From positions 24,967,000 to 25,030,999 of the forward strand of contig NW_024040040.1 of assembly GCF_014851395.1 (NCBI RefSeq): DNA of 64,000 nucleotides, given 5' to 3'. The position numbers were made by a program, and so were the translations under genes. This DNA is from Micropterus salmoides. Its lineage: Eukaryota > Chordata > Actinopteri > Centrarchiformes > Centrarchidae. Position 1 is the first letter of the stretch, and every line of letters starts with the position of its first letter. This document shows positions 13,356 through 23,724 of this stretch, piece after piece. The notes below the pieces were generated by a model, which saw only the letters and a list, made by a program, of their open reading frames with translations, ran no database searches and had not been told where the DNA came from.

Positions 13356-13824
13356 TGTTAGGTTTTAGTAAGACTGAGGACCGGGTGCGGACATAGAACA
13401 CTCAAAGCCCGTCAAAGTAAAGAGTTTATTCACAAAGGACTAGTACAAAATGGTAGTGGGTGAGATGTGAGCAGGGGCAGGCAGTCCTGGGCAGGGGCAA
13501 TCCGCTCTCCTAGAGATCCTCCAAGCAGGGCAAATGACACCGGACTCGGCAACTAGAAAAAGGAGATAAACAAAAAACATTAATCTGGGTTCAGGCAGAG
13601 ACACACTGGAAAAAGACTAAACGCTCAGGAAACAAGCTGGCCTGAAGTACTCAACCAAGTTATGGCTAGGAATAATCTGGCGACGAGTCTCAGGGAGCCC
13701 CACATCTTAAGACCAGGTGTAGATGAGGATTGGCAACAGGTGTGAAGCCTTGCCGGGCGACCAGCTCCCTGCCAAGGCAAAGACAAACCCACACACGCCC
13801 ACAGACACAGGACCAACTGTGACA
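13356..13824 (-). mobile_element. Solo LTR (TGTCAC...CTAACA on the minus strand) nested in the LINE endonuclease
   Basis: A 469-bp block with TG...CA ends is flanked by near-identical 6-bp repeats (GCTGAT at 13350-13355 and GCCGAT at 13825-13830). It sits inside the endonuclease coding region, just before the GDFN motif. Read on the minus strand it has GTGAATAAACTC, a polyadenylation signal, about 90 bp from its end, which fits a U3-R-U5 structure in that orientation. It shares no obvious sequence with the other solo LTRs here, so it is probably a different family. Confidence 0.8.
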
Positions 13825-14929
13825 GCCGATAATTATATTATGATCATTATATTCCGTGACAAGGTTGAATACTTTACAGAAAAAATCAGGGCAATCGAAG
13901 TTGGGTGCATAAATGTTTAAGAGAACTAAAGGAACTGAGTTGACAGTACCTGTGACAAGTATGAACCTCCCTCCTGGATCGGTGGTCTGCGTTTTGAATA
14001 CAAATGGGACGGCTCTGCGAACAAGAATGGCCACCCCCCTTGCCTTGGAGGAAAAGGTGGATTGGTACACCTGAGACACCCACACAGATCTTAAACGCCT
14101 CTGCTCTGAAGGTTGGATATGGGTCTCCTGCAAAAAACAATATCAGACAACAGGGACTTTAGATGCGAGAATACTTTACCTCATTTAAGGGCTCTGCCCA
14201 TACCCCTACAATTCCCTGACCTAAGTGAGTAAGTGACATGGATCTATGTGGAGGGACAGATGGTAAAGTTTGACATGTGACATATAAAGGGCTGGCAGAA
14301 CATCCAATGATAAAAATGACAGATAAGGAAAGACAAATAAAACCCCCACATAACCCAAACCCGCTAAGAACTAAGCGGTACAACCCACTAGCTAACAAGG
14401 AGGCTGCCGGGTAACAGAGCCAGCCAAACTGCACACTAAAAATCACACTTACCACGGGGCCCCGTGCGCATCTCCAATACAGACTAATGTTTAAACTGGA
14501 CTCAAAAGGAGGTACTCAGTGTAAGCGATATACAGAACACATGCTTGGTGAGGTATAACAGGTAGAAGGGTATAAACAGTGCAGCATGTAAAATATCAAA
14601 GTTAAGAAAATAAAGATAAAATACAATAGAAAAAATGTGTATCCATGAAAGGATTATCCGGGATTATCAATCAATACTAATACAAAAAGAAGGTAATAAA
14701 TAAAATTGTCCCAGTACTAGGTTTACGCACCAGAAAGCACACACTGTGTGAGATGCTATTGAAACACATGCAATATGTTGCATCGGTGATCAGCTAAAAA
14801 TAAGTGTCAGATCTGAACATTTATCAAAACGCTGGATAGGAAAATAACTTGTCCGAGATTATATATGTATGTACATATATATATATACACCCACACAATA
14901 TAGTATAATAGTGATATAATATATAGGAG

Positions 14930-15685
14930 TTAAGAGTCATTTGCTGGGCCTAAAGAGTTGGCAAACTGTTCAGCTTCGGCCGGTGACACAAACATCTTCG
15001 GTGTGTTGTTGTAGTCAACATGGAGCTTGGCTGGAAAGCGCAGGGAACATTTAGCACCAGCTTCGGTCAGCCGCTTCCTCACGTTTGTAAAGGCCTGTCG
15101 CTGTGCGAGACCTCCGCCGTGTAGTCGGGGAAAATGGAGACTCTCTCACCGTGGTAGAGCTTGTTGATGGCTGAGTCGTAGTATTTCGATCACATCCCGG
15201 TCGTTGTGGACCTTGGCAATGATGAGCCGCGGCCATTCATTATGGTGGGGCTTCGGTCTCAGGCTCGGTGGGCCCGTCTATTTTAACGGGTCTGCTAAAG
15301 TTGTCATGGCTGAATAGCTCTGGGATCAGCTTAGAAACAAAATCAGTAGCGGCCCTCCAAATCGTTCAGCTTGGCTCTGAGGAGACCACCTGTAGCTCGT
15401 TGCACGTAGCTTGCAATGCTGTCATGCGGCTGTCGTTAGCTGACATGACTTCGTCGAAGTCATCAAAGCGGAGCTCAGTTTCATGGTTTTTCTTCTGAAG
15501 CGATGATAGCGTCGTTTCAACTGCGTCAAGGCGGCCCTCCAAAGATTTCTTAAGCCATCCACGAGTGAGGTGATTTTCACAAGCTCTGCCCCATGGCTAG
15601 CGATACCTGCTAGTATAGCATTGTTGCTAGCCATCGATGAACTCGTCTTGGATGTATCCCTCTAAATATCGTCTTTCTTAGGCAT
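14930..15685 (-). pseudogene. LINE ORF1: RNA-binding chaperone protein (broken)
   Basis: The start ATG at 15685 gives MPKKDD and then hits an in-frame stop within a few codons. The frame resumes at MASNNAILAG. An N-terminal helical, coiled-coil-like stretch is followed by a region reading WPRLIIAKVHNDRDV and then VSIFPDY, typical of the L1 ORF1 RNA-recognition/C-terminal domain, and by FPAKLHVDY before the stop TAA at 14930-14932. At least two frameshifts are needed to connect these parts (near 15150-15250 and 15350). Length (about 250 residues) and position directly upstream of ORF2 agree with an L1-type ORF1. Confidence 0.85.
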
Positions 15686-15771
15686 GTTGATATGAACCCA
15701 CCTCCGACAGGCTACAGCACTGTTTAATGAGCAACACAGCGTAAAATAATGTTGAAGTGCAATGCCCCCTA

Positions 15772-15785
15772 TTTGATGTATATTT
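15772..15785. repeat. Target site duplication, 5' side of the L1-like LINE
   Basis: An exact repeat of TTTGATGTATATTT at 9284-9297. It marks the true 5' end of the LINE at 15771 and so shows that the copy is not 5'-truncated. Confidence 0.88.
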
Positions 15786-15928
15786 AACCGCATTTTTATT
15801 CACCTTTAGTTAGCTAATAAATTTCACTTAAATCACAGGAACTGTGTGTGTATTGTTTAACTCCAGGTCACTGTAACGGAGGATTTACGCCTTGATATGA
15901 GATTGCTACGTTGCAGCAACATAAGGAA

Positions 15929-15972
15929 GGCTAACCCTACCTGTTAGCACGTGCGCAGCTGTAGGGTTAGCC
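15929..15972. repeat. 12-bp perfect inverted repeat
   Basis: GGCTAACCCTAC at 15929-15940 and GTAGGGTTAGCC at 15961-15972 are exact reverse complements with a 20-base loop that itself holds CACGTG. The arms include one telomere-like CCCTA word but no array. Function is unknown; it could be a remnant of a small TIR element. Confidence 0.75.
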
Positions 15973-16094
15973 GGTCGACATGCATAAAGTCAGTGACTTA
16001 GGTTTAGGTACTAACATTTCTGATGGTTATGGTAAGGGTAGGGGCTTCGGGGGGCTGTCAACACCTTTATCACAAACGTAGCTAGCTAGCTAGC

Positions 16095-16149
16095 ACTTCC
16101 GGTCTGTACGGGACGCCCCAGAGCGTCTCATAGAGACGCTTCCGGAAGT
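16095..16149. repeat. Nested palindrome beside the L2 tail
   Basis: Outer arms ACTTCCGG(T) at 16095-16103 and TCCGGAAGT at 16141-16149 enclose a second hairpin, AGCGTCTC at 16122-16129 and GAGACGCT at 16133-16140, with a 3-base loop. A GCTAGC tract (about 16079-16094) precedes it. This may be a short foldback element or the target of the neighbouring L2 insertion. Confidence 0.6.
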
Positions 16150-16280
16150 AAGTAAGTAAGTAAACTTTATTTACATAGCACCCTTCACAGACAAGAGGGG
16201 TCACAAAGTGCTTCACAGTAAAAAATAGAATAAAATAAAACAAATAACAACAACAACACTTAAAATACCAAACTATATGG
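16142..16280 (-). mobile_element. 3' tail of an L2 LINE, separated from its body by a DNA transposon
   Basis: On the minus strand this reads AAGCACTTTGTGACC ... GTGCTATGTAAATAAAG followed by TTAC repeats, which is the typical L2 3' end with a short-unit tail. The same tail plan (AAGCACTTTGG...GCTATATAAATAAA) ends the second L2 at about 23710. The body of this element resumes at 24837, so the 8.56-kb transposon between them was inserted into the L2 copy. Confidence 0.82.
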
Positions 16281-16304
16281 GAGTGATTCTCTGAGATGGG
16301 TGCC
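16281..16304 (+). repeat. Left terminal inverted repeat
   Basis: GAGTGATTCTCTGAGATGGG and the next four bases (GTGCC shared overall) match the complement of 24813-24836 at 22 of 24 positions. The bases outside are TATATGG on the left and AAAAAGC on the right, which are not a duplication. Confidence 0.85.
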
Positions 16305-17987
16305 TTTTGGGTCATAACTTTTTTTTAATACCTCAAATAGTGATATTTCTGATCATTTCATGTGATAGTGGATTAGTCAAACCTTTCAGAAAATACATTT
16401 TCCCACCTCAGGCATGAAATTCTAATCGTTATTGAGTGTTTTTTCTTACTGAAAGTTGTTTTGGAGTTTAGCCCCGTCACAGACCACTTGGACCCTGTGT
16501 AAATATGATTTAACAGGATTTTCAAGTAAATTCTTGTAGAAGCTTTTTAATGAGATGTCCCTTGTTTGATATCATTTATTGCATGTAGAATTTTATTTTT
16601 AAATACTCACCATTTTCAATACCAAATCAGGTCATGAAAACCGTATCTAACATTGGTCTTCAAATCTTATCACAAAATATGCATTAACATTAGGATTTAA
16701 TCAGGCTTTCATATTTATTCCGACTGTCCTGTAAATTCTACACACAGCAAAACAAACATTGACCTAATTTGTCTTCTTATCACGAAAATATTTAATAAAA
16801 ACTATCAAATAACAGGGTTGACTCAATAACGGGGTTGAAATGATAACAGGGTTGAAAATGATGATCATTATTTCAATATAGTATGGATTTCTTACCTGTA
16901 AAATTAATGATATCACATTCAATAAAATTTTCTTTTATTGAAGTTGGCAAAAACAAACTATTTAATGTTAAAGTATTTAACATTAAATCAAAAACATTAA
17001 GCATTAATTCATCACAAACATCAATCGATCTTTCCATTTGGTTCAAAATGGGATCACATTTTGATTAAAATTTGTATTTAGTGCTTTAACATTGAACTTT
17101 AAAAACAGGACTGTAAGATGTCCATTAATTCATTCTTTATTCAGAAAGCCTGGCCCAAACATCTTTTTGAATTTCCATGTGCCGTGATGTCACTGGCTTA
17201 GGAGGTGGGATGAGGCACATCATCAAAAACATACCAAAGCACATCCTCACGAGCAGGCAAAAGAACCTGTTTGGCCCGACACGGTGCATGCATTTTACTT
17301 GCACATGCGTTTCATCCATCGCAAGTATTATTCCTGGGAACAAATCTTTATCATATGTGAGCACACACCACTGCCCTAGCACCTCTGGGTCTTCCCAATG
17401 GATTTGTGTCTGCCTCCGTGACACAGCATCTGGCACCTTCTTAACAAAGCTGAAATGATTATGTTCACTCGCATTGTAACTGCTTCTGGGTCGAGCACAT
17501 ACAGCTGACATCACGAGACAGTATCTCTCCTGGAGCAAGAGTTACCACCTGATGTATCCTCATGGTAGCTGGGACTGCTGGTAGGTTTGATGGCATCCTC
17601 TCAAGTGCCTGCTCAACAGTATCACCATTGACAAAGAACAACTTGATCGATGTGTTGGTCTCCAAAAGGGCCTCGAAGAGTTCATGTGCATCTTGGATGT
17701 CCCGGCCATGGCTTATTACATGTCAGCAGTCCTCTTCAAGGCTGCTCCAACACCATCTGGTGCTCCTTTGCCATGGCTGGCCCTGCCTTAATACCTCTTT
17801 TCTCCAGCTCAGTGCTAAAAAGGAAAAAATTGCCCTTCTGCTTGTACTGGGTACAAGGCCCATCACTAAAAAAGTGTATCACAGAGACCTCTGGGTGTGT
17901 TGCCTGCACATAATCCAATACAGGGTTCAGATGCTCCCAAATAGCTGCTGGGCTTTTGTGCTTTAATGGGGATATTGTGCTGAAGCA

Positions 17988-18178
17988 GGTCGGTTCCCCT
18001 TCGAGGGAACTCGAACTGCGTCGGTGACGACACTATGGGAACGCCTCTGGGCGTGGCAGGGCTGAACTATGAATGAAACTACTCCAATCCTATTGGTGTT
18101 ACTAGAACGGTAGTGTGTGACGGTGTAACCGGAGGGGGTATATAAGCACGCCGGCACATAGGACACATTAGCTTCTTT
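17988..18178 (+). repeat. Left inverted terminal repeat of the DIRS derivative
   Basis: Its complement is found at about 19878-20076. The right copy carries an extra terminal stretch with TTACATACGTAACC. A TATA-like TATATAAG at about 18139 sits in the left repeat and could be the element promoter. Confidence 0.82.
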
Positions 18179-18198
18179 CTATTCAGCAGGCACTCTGG

Positions 18199-19127
18199 CT
18201 ATGTTTGGAAGCTCCATTATCCTACCTGACGTTGAGACGAAGCAGCAGATCATGTCGAAGCGATTCCGACAGTGTGTCTTTCCATGTGAGCGTTTCATCA
18301 CGGAGGGTGATACCCATGGGATGTACGTCTCATGCCTGGGGATGTCGCATCGGCGGCTGGGGGCTGCCTGCGACCATTGCGAGGCCCTGCCGCTGAGGGT
18401 GCTGAGGTCTTGAGCGGCTCTCTTCCTAGAGGATGGTCGGATGCGCTCCCCTTGTGGCACAGGCCCCGCGGTCGCTGAGGCGGCTCCGATCCTGGGGATC
18501 ACAACGCGAGATCGCCGAGGGTGCCGGAACGGCTGAGGCCTTTTTCCGGTCCTCGTCCGAGGAATCCTCCTCCCCTCGCCCCCGATCGGGAGCCAGTTTC
18601 TCGGTTTCTCCTACTCGAGGGGTGAGTCCGGAGAGGCTGACACAATTTGGCTCTGAGGAGCTAGATGTGCTTAGCATGGAGGAAACGGAACGTCATCAGC
18701 CCTCACCAGTATACGAGGAGTTGTTGCACATTGATTGGCCACAGGCGGTGCAGCAGCCATCGGTAGGCAGCAAACTAGATGAGCGGTTTCTGCAACACCG
18801 AGCGCCACCCCCGCGTCGGCCCCTACCATTTTTTACGGATCTACACAACGAGTTGTGTAGATCATGGAATAAACTCTTCTCTGCGCGGCTGTCTACGTCC
18901 CCCCGGCTGGACTACGGCAACATGACAGAAATCAGACAGCACGGCTACAGAGCAATGCCACAAGTGGAGGAGGCCCTGGCTAGCTACCTCTCTCCCAACC
19001 TCGCCTCATCCCTCCGGACACCGGCGCTCCCCACCAAGCCGTGTCGGATGACGTCCGATTTGGTGGGCAAGGCCTACATGGCAGCGGGTCGAGCTGGGGC
19101 CAAGCACCTGACCCTTAAGATGACCTT
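18199..19127 (+). pseudogene. DIRS gag-like region
   Basis: The reading begins near 18199-18205. It encodes the metal-binding-like motif GDTHGMYVSCLGMSHRR...CDHCEALPLRVL (18307-18412), typical of the gag product of fish DIRS elements. It then shifts frame into the 252-residue open frame starting at 18433, whose SSSEESSSPRPRSG and LDERFLQHR segments belong to the same gag family. The frame passes without a stop into recombinase sequence at about 19080-19100, giving a gag-recombinase fusion. Family knowledge suggests the gag normally continues further, so the junction looks like an internal deletion. Confidence 0.72.
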
Positions 19128-19880
19128 TCTCCTCGCTATCACCTCTCTGAGGAGGGTGGGGGATCTCCAGGCACTTTCGGTGTCTCCTTGATGCCTGGAG
19201 TTTGCCCCGGGGAGGGTCAGGGCCATCCTGCACCCTTGTCCAGGTTATGTCCCTAAGGTTAAGGCCAGACTGGCAGGGTCCACGGTGCTGCAGGCGTTTC
19301 ATCCCCAACCTCATGTGACGGCGGAGGACGGGAGACTTCATCTGCTCTGCCCTGTCAGAGCACTGAGTATTTACACTCTGAGGTCTTCCCGGTGGAGGAA
19401 AGCAGACCAGTTGCTGGTGTGTTTTGGGTCCCCCAAGGCTGGGCTCCCCGCTTCTAAACACGCCATCAGCAACTGGATTGTTCAGACTATTTCCCTGGCC
19501 TATCAGGTGCGCGGTTTGCCTTCACCTATGGCCATAAGGGCGCATCTACTCGAGGCATGGCGGCTTCTAGGGCCCTCCTCGCAGGGGCGTCACTCCAGGA
19601 TTTGTGTGACGCGGCTGGCTGGGCCACCCCTCACACTTTTATCCGTTTTACAGTCTGGACCTGCCTTCTGCACCCGGCACCCGTGCGCTCTCCTCCTAGT
19701 CGTGCCGTCAGGTTCTGCACGCTGGGGGCAGGCGGGGTTTCGGCGCGGCCTAAGTGGGTATGTCGTTCCCATAGTGTCGTCACCGACGCAGTTCATGTTC
19801 CCTCGAAGGGGAACGAGACACTGCGTCGGTCCGCCACACCTCACCCCGCCTGGAGTGCCTTGCTTCATAGAAAGGGCTAA
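19090..19880 (+). pseudogene. Tyrosine recombinase of the DIRS derivative (frameshifted)
   Basis: Encodes the catalytic part of a DIRS tyrosine recombinase, the integrase of these elements. LTLKMTFLLAITSLRRVGDL at 19108-19167 is the first catalytic Arg block. The frame stops at 19190 and continues as LCPVRALSIYTLRS (19340-19381), RAHLLEAW (about 19540, where the second conserved R and H are expected) and, after a +1 shift, CDAAGWATPHTFIRF (19612-19656). The terminal catalytic Tyr block after that is degenerate (VWTCLL). At least three frame breaks exist, so it is inactive. No reverse transcriptase lies upstream. Confidence 0.8.
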
Positions 19881-20076
19881 TGTGTCCTATGTGCCGGCGT
19901 GCTTATATACCCCCTCCGGTTACGCCGTCACACACTACCGTTCTAGTAACACCAATAGGATTGGAGTAGTTTCATTCATAGTTCAGCCCTGCCACGCCCA
20001 GAGGCGTTTCCATAGTGTCGTCACCGACGCAGTGTCTCGTTCCCCTTCTCGGGGAACAAGGGTTACATACGTAACC
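19878..20076 (-). repeat. Right inverted terminal repeat of the DIRS derivative
   Basis: Complement of 17988-18178, with an additional end containing TTACATACGTAACC. A similar TACGTAAC end occurs in the second DIRS derivative at about 36940. Confidence 0.82.
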
Positions 20077-21439
20077 TGAGACGTTCTTGGCTACTGCCTA
20101 CACCCTGTATGAATCCCTGTATGTAGTATTGCCTGTTGATGAGATGATCCAAAGTGCACTGCTTGGATTTCAGAACTGTACTTGCAGGTGAAGTTCTCAG
20201 AAAAATCTATGTGAATTAGACATTCATCAGTGGCCATGCTCTTTCTCAGCTCACGGTAGTAGGCATACTGTTGCCTAATATTGAATGAATGCTTCTTGAA
20301 CGTGTGTGGAACTGCTCACCAAGTTGCTCCTGGGTTCCCTCAACAATTTGTTTAACAGATATCTTTACTTTTGGCCCCTCCTGATCATCCATTTTTGCCT
20401 TCTCTTCTGTCCCCCACTGAGTATAGGACACTTTTTTTACACTGTCGTACATACTGGAGAGGGGAACTGTTTTATCTTTACAGTTCTCACACTCCCCATA
20501 CATTCAATCCTTGCAAGTGGTATCACAGGACACAGTTTTAGTAAGTCTCTCCAGATCTGAGGTCTCGATCAGCTTTAGTTGATTAAGCTTTTCTGCTAGA
20601 AAGCTTAAATTTTCATGCAGTTTGCACTGGCATGTCTAACGATCAGACAAAGAGGGGTGCACAACCCAAAAGGGACGCAGGCGGCAAAATGAAGAGTATG
20701 AGATCCTCACATTATTCTCTGCTAGAAATTTTCTGTGGAGGTTTCTCATTGTGTCTACAAGAAACCTTTTTTGCATCTTTACTTTGTTTCTTGTAATGGT
20801 TTGTTTTCTACCTGTAGTTATCCTGCTGACATCATCTCTGTTAAAGAAGCTCTTTACGTTCTTCTGAATAGATGTATCTGCAACCTGTTGACAGTCTTTC
20901 TGGTAAAACTGGTCAGGCTTTTGCTCTTCAAAAGGTTTCTGCGTTTCTTTGAAAACCCCAATGCCTGTTCTGACCATCTCTGCAGCCTATACTTTTTGAC
21001 AATCTTTCCCACAGTAACCTTGGCTAAGATTCTGCTGTTCACAGGACAGTTCTTCACCAGTTCACGGACTTTGGATCTTGGAGATTCATTATGTTTTGCT
21101 GATCGCTGGAGCCTCTTTTTGTACTTTTCTTTAAGTTTCCTCTCCTTTGTGAGTGCATGTTGGAGTTGTGCTATCTCTTTGTGCAGTTTGTATCTTGCTC
21201 TTCAGGATTGTTTCTTTCCCTCCAAATGTTGCCTCAAACAAAACCAGGTAATAAATAATTACCAAAGCTGCAGCCAACATTTAAAATCTCACATGGACAA
21301 ACCCCTATATACACTTGCATACAGTATACACTTACACTCTCTAAAACACACTAACTTACACTCAACTTCATCTAATCAAAATTAACTCCTTACAACTGAA
21401 CTTGAGGACACAGATCTAGGTTGCTCTGCATTTTGATTA

Positions 21440-23724
21440 TACAGGACTTTGTGGAGGGGTGTCAATATTCCTCAAAGCTTCCCTCTTCCTCTGTAAGGCA
21501 ATTAACCCTTTAACTGCCTCACAGTTTTCTGCTGCTTTTAAAAACTCATTGTTGTACAATGTCGATGGCTGCAACCTCAGTGTTGAGGAACTCACCTACC
21601 AGTTTGATTGTACTTGCACTGAGATATTGGACTGTGCTGACTTGCTCCACTGAGGGAAAAACGCTCTAAACCACTTTCAGAGCCTTGGCTGAATGACACT
21701 ACCCACTCTCTCAGACATGCCTGTAGAATAGCTGAGAGAAATTTGAAAAAGGACAAACTTCAAGTCTCATTTGAAATATTGCGGGATACACTATCTAAAT
21801 ACCAGAGAGCAGTAAAATTGCTAAAACTAAATTTTTATCCCGTGTAGTAGCAAATAAGAGCCAGAGGCTTGAGGTTCTTTTCAATGTCTTTAACTCTCTT
21901 GTTAACCCTCGCAAATCAGACTGTGTTGTGCCATCTACAATTTTTTGTGAAAAATTCCTGAAATATTTTATAGACAAAATTGCCGGTCTTAGCTTTTCAC
22001 CCACTATATTTACCAGTGACCCCTCTGTCCCCCCCTGTCAGCCCAGCTGTCTTCCTGCAGTTTGAGCCAGTTACATTCCCCCTTCTTTCTGACATAGTCA
22101 AGCAACTACGTCCTGCAAACTGCCCCAAAGTATTCCTGCACGATTTTTGAAAGATGTTTTTAACACTGTTGGATCAAGCATTGTCGCCTTGGTTAATACA
22201 TCTCTCAGCTCAGGGTGTGTTCCAGCTGCTTTCAAACATGCAGTTGTGCAACCACGTTTAAAAAAGTCTGGATACTTCAAAGCTCTCTAATTTTAGATCT
22301 CTAAGCTCCCCTTTTTGTCAAAAATTCTAGAGAGTGGTTTTTAATCAACTTCAATCATTTTTAGATGATTTTAGTATTTATGAAAAACTCCAGTCTGGAT
22401 TTAAGCTCCGTCACAATACTGAAACTGCCCTTTTAAGAGTTTTTAATGATCTCCTTTAGCTTTTGACTCTGGAAACTCTGCTGTTTTGGTGCTTTTAGAT
22501 TTGACTGCTGCCTTTGATATGGTTAACCACTCCATTCTCTTATCCCGACTCGAACAGTGTGTCGGCATTAGGGGCACAGCCCTCAAATGGTTTCAATCAT
22601 ATCTGGCAGATAGAAGTTTCTCTGTTCACCTCGGTGAATTTTCTTCATCTGCTGCCCCTCTTTCTTGTGAGGTCCCCCAAGGGTCCATATTGGGCCCCAT
22701 GCTTTTTTCACTGTACATGCTGCCTTTGGGGTCCATTTTCAAAAAACACAACATCTCCTTTCATTGTTTTGCAGACGACATACAAATCTATTTACCTGTA
22801 AAATCTAACAACAAAGCTGCAACTCAGTCCTTGCTCAACTGCCTGAGAGATCTTAAAATATGGTTGAATCAGAACTTTCTCTGTCTGAATGAAAGTAAGA
22901 CTGAGGTTGTTGTGTTCAGTTGACCTGGGGATTTAAGTGCTTGTATAGATGTTCTTGGTACTTTAGGAACATATAGTCGTCCATTTACCAAGAATCTAGG
23001 TGTGATCTTTGACAGTGCTTTTAAGTTTGAAAAACAGATTAGTTCTGTAGTAAAAGACAGTTTCTTTCAGCTGAGACTGTTGGCCAAAGTCAAGCCCTAC
23101 CTACCACGCAAAGACTTTGAAAGAGTAATATATGCATTTATAACGTCGTCTCAACTACTGTAACTCTTTGTATGTTGGAGTGGATCAGTCATCTCTCCAT
23201 TGGTTACAGTTAGTCCAGAATGCAGCAGCCCGACTTCTAACAGGAACTAAAATGCGTGAGCACATTACCCCTGTTGTAGCCTCGCTCCACTGGCTTCCTG
23301 TCCACTTTAGGATTGATTTTAAGATTGTACTGCTTGTTTTCAAAATTTGAAATGGGTTGGCACCTTCTTATTTATCAGAACTTTTACATGTACACACTCC
23401 GGTCAAAGCACTGAGGTCATCCAATCAGATGCTCCTTGATGTCCCCAGATCCAGGTTAAAAACTAAAGGTGACCGAGCCTTCTCAGCTGCTCCTAATCTT
23501 TAGAATACTTTACCTGTTCAAATAAGAAATGCCCGAACTCCTGACACTTTCAAATCCTTGCTAAAGACCTATCTTTATTCATTGGCCTTCAAACAGAGTT
23601 GAATAGTGACATTTATTTTATGTTTTGCTTTTTCTACTGTTGTCATGTATATTTGTTGTCTATTGTGGAAAGCACTTTGGTCAACTAGTGTTGTTTTTAA
23701 ATGTGCTATATAAATAAACTTGAA
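21440..23724 (+). mobile_element. L2 LINE inserted in the 8.56-kb transposon
   Basis: A 5'-truncated L2/CR1-type LINE. The 5' edge is uncertain (about 21430-21460). The 3' end at about 23715 reads AAGCACTTTGG...TGCTATATAAATAAACTTG. It separates the basic N-terminal exon of the transposase-like gene (23730-23935) from the rest (below 21240), so it is younger than the transposon. The same family appears at 62408-64000. Confidence 0.85.
21459..23620 (+). pseudogene. L2 reverse transcriptase (broken)
   Basis: Pieces of the L2 ORF2 protein are read in shifting frames. Linker sequence between endonuclease and RT lies at 21459-21980. RT blocks follow: ISKLPFLSKILE (about 22290), LVLLDLTAAFDMVNHSIL (22486-22542, palm motif A), VPQGSILGPMLFSLYMLPLG (22672-22731) and the catalytic HCFADDIQIYL (22762-22794). 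The C-terminal part has FVSSQL-like and LQLVQNAAARLLTGTK (about 23203-23250) and ends near 23600. Stops and frameshifts are frequent before 22440 and after 22920. The longest clean frame is 145 residues (22486-22923). Confidence 0.85.

Larger units (their letters stand above)
9632..14250 (-). pseudogene. LINE ORF2: endonuclease-reverse transcriptase (broken)
   Basis: Would encode the APE-type endonuclease and reverse transcriptase that nick the target and copy the element RNA. Reading along the minus strand, the start region has NCRGMGRAL near 14215. The endonuclease block QETHIQPSEQ...RGVAILVRR...NIYAPN lies at 14133-13850 and continues as GDFN near 13345 and DYMLVD near 13150. The reverse transcriptase finger/palm is at 12540-12223 (SGKACGPDG, FYK) and the catalytic SLYADDVFL at about 11800. 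Thumb and connection follow to 10690, then the C-terminal CDECKSADGTLGHLFWPC motif at about 9925 and a stop at 9632. Several frameshifts and stops are present (for example a lost T near 14134), and two solo LTRs (13356-13824 and 10024-10645) interrupt it. An intact protein would be about 1150 residues. Confidence 0.9.
9298..15771 (-). mobile_element. Full-length L1/Tx1-like LINE with two nested solo LTRs
   Basis: A complete non-LTR retrotransposon on the minus strand. It has a short 5' UTR (15771-15686), ORF1 (15685-14930), an inter-ORF spacer of about 700 bp containing an AT dinucleotide tract, ORF2 (about 14250-9632) with endonuclease, reverse transcriptase and a C-terminal Cys/His motif, a 3' UTR, and a poly(A) tail seen as T-rich sequence at 9298-9325. 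An exact 14-bp target duplication flanks it. Removing the two solo LTRs leaves about 5.4 kb, a usual size for fish L1-like elements. Stops and frameshifts in both ORFs show that this copy is dead. I assign the L1/Tx1 clade from the ORF1-ORF2 layout and the ORF2 motifs. Confidence 0.93.
17988..20076 (+). mobile_element. DIRS-type element lacking reverse transcriptase
   Basis: Inverted terminal repeats of about 190 bp: 17988-18178 (TCGGTTCCCCTTCGAGGG...ATATAAGCACGCCGGCAC) and the complement at about 19878-20076. Both contain the GTGTCGTCACCGACGCAG word, which occurs again internally at 19778-19800 as the complementary region expected of DIRS elements. Between them lie a gag-like region and a tyrosine recombinase, but no reverse transcriptase or RNase H/methylase domain. 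There is no target duplication: host bases TGCTTC and GTCTCA join directly on the minus strand, and the host reading frame then continues across. This matches the recombinase-mediated integration known for DIRS elements. Confidence 0.88.

Noticed and set aside
15929..15972. Telomere-like CCCTAA/TTAGGG sequence
   Set aside because: Only one CCCTA word per arm. There is no hexamer array, so this is just an inverted repeat.
18433..19191. 252-residue frame as a host gene
   Set aside because: It lies between DIRS inverted terminal repeats and reads as gag fused to the beginning of the tyrosine recombinase.
20735..21385. 216-residue plus-strand frame
   Set aside because: It is antisense to the coiled-coil and core region of the transposase-like gene, which has the recognisable family motifs.
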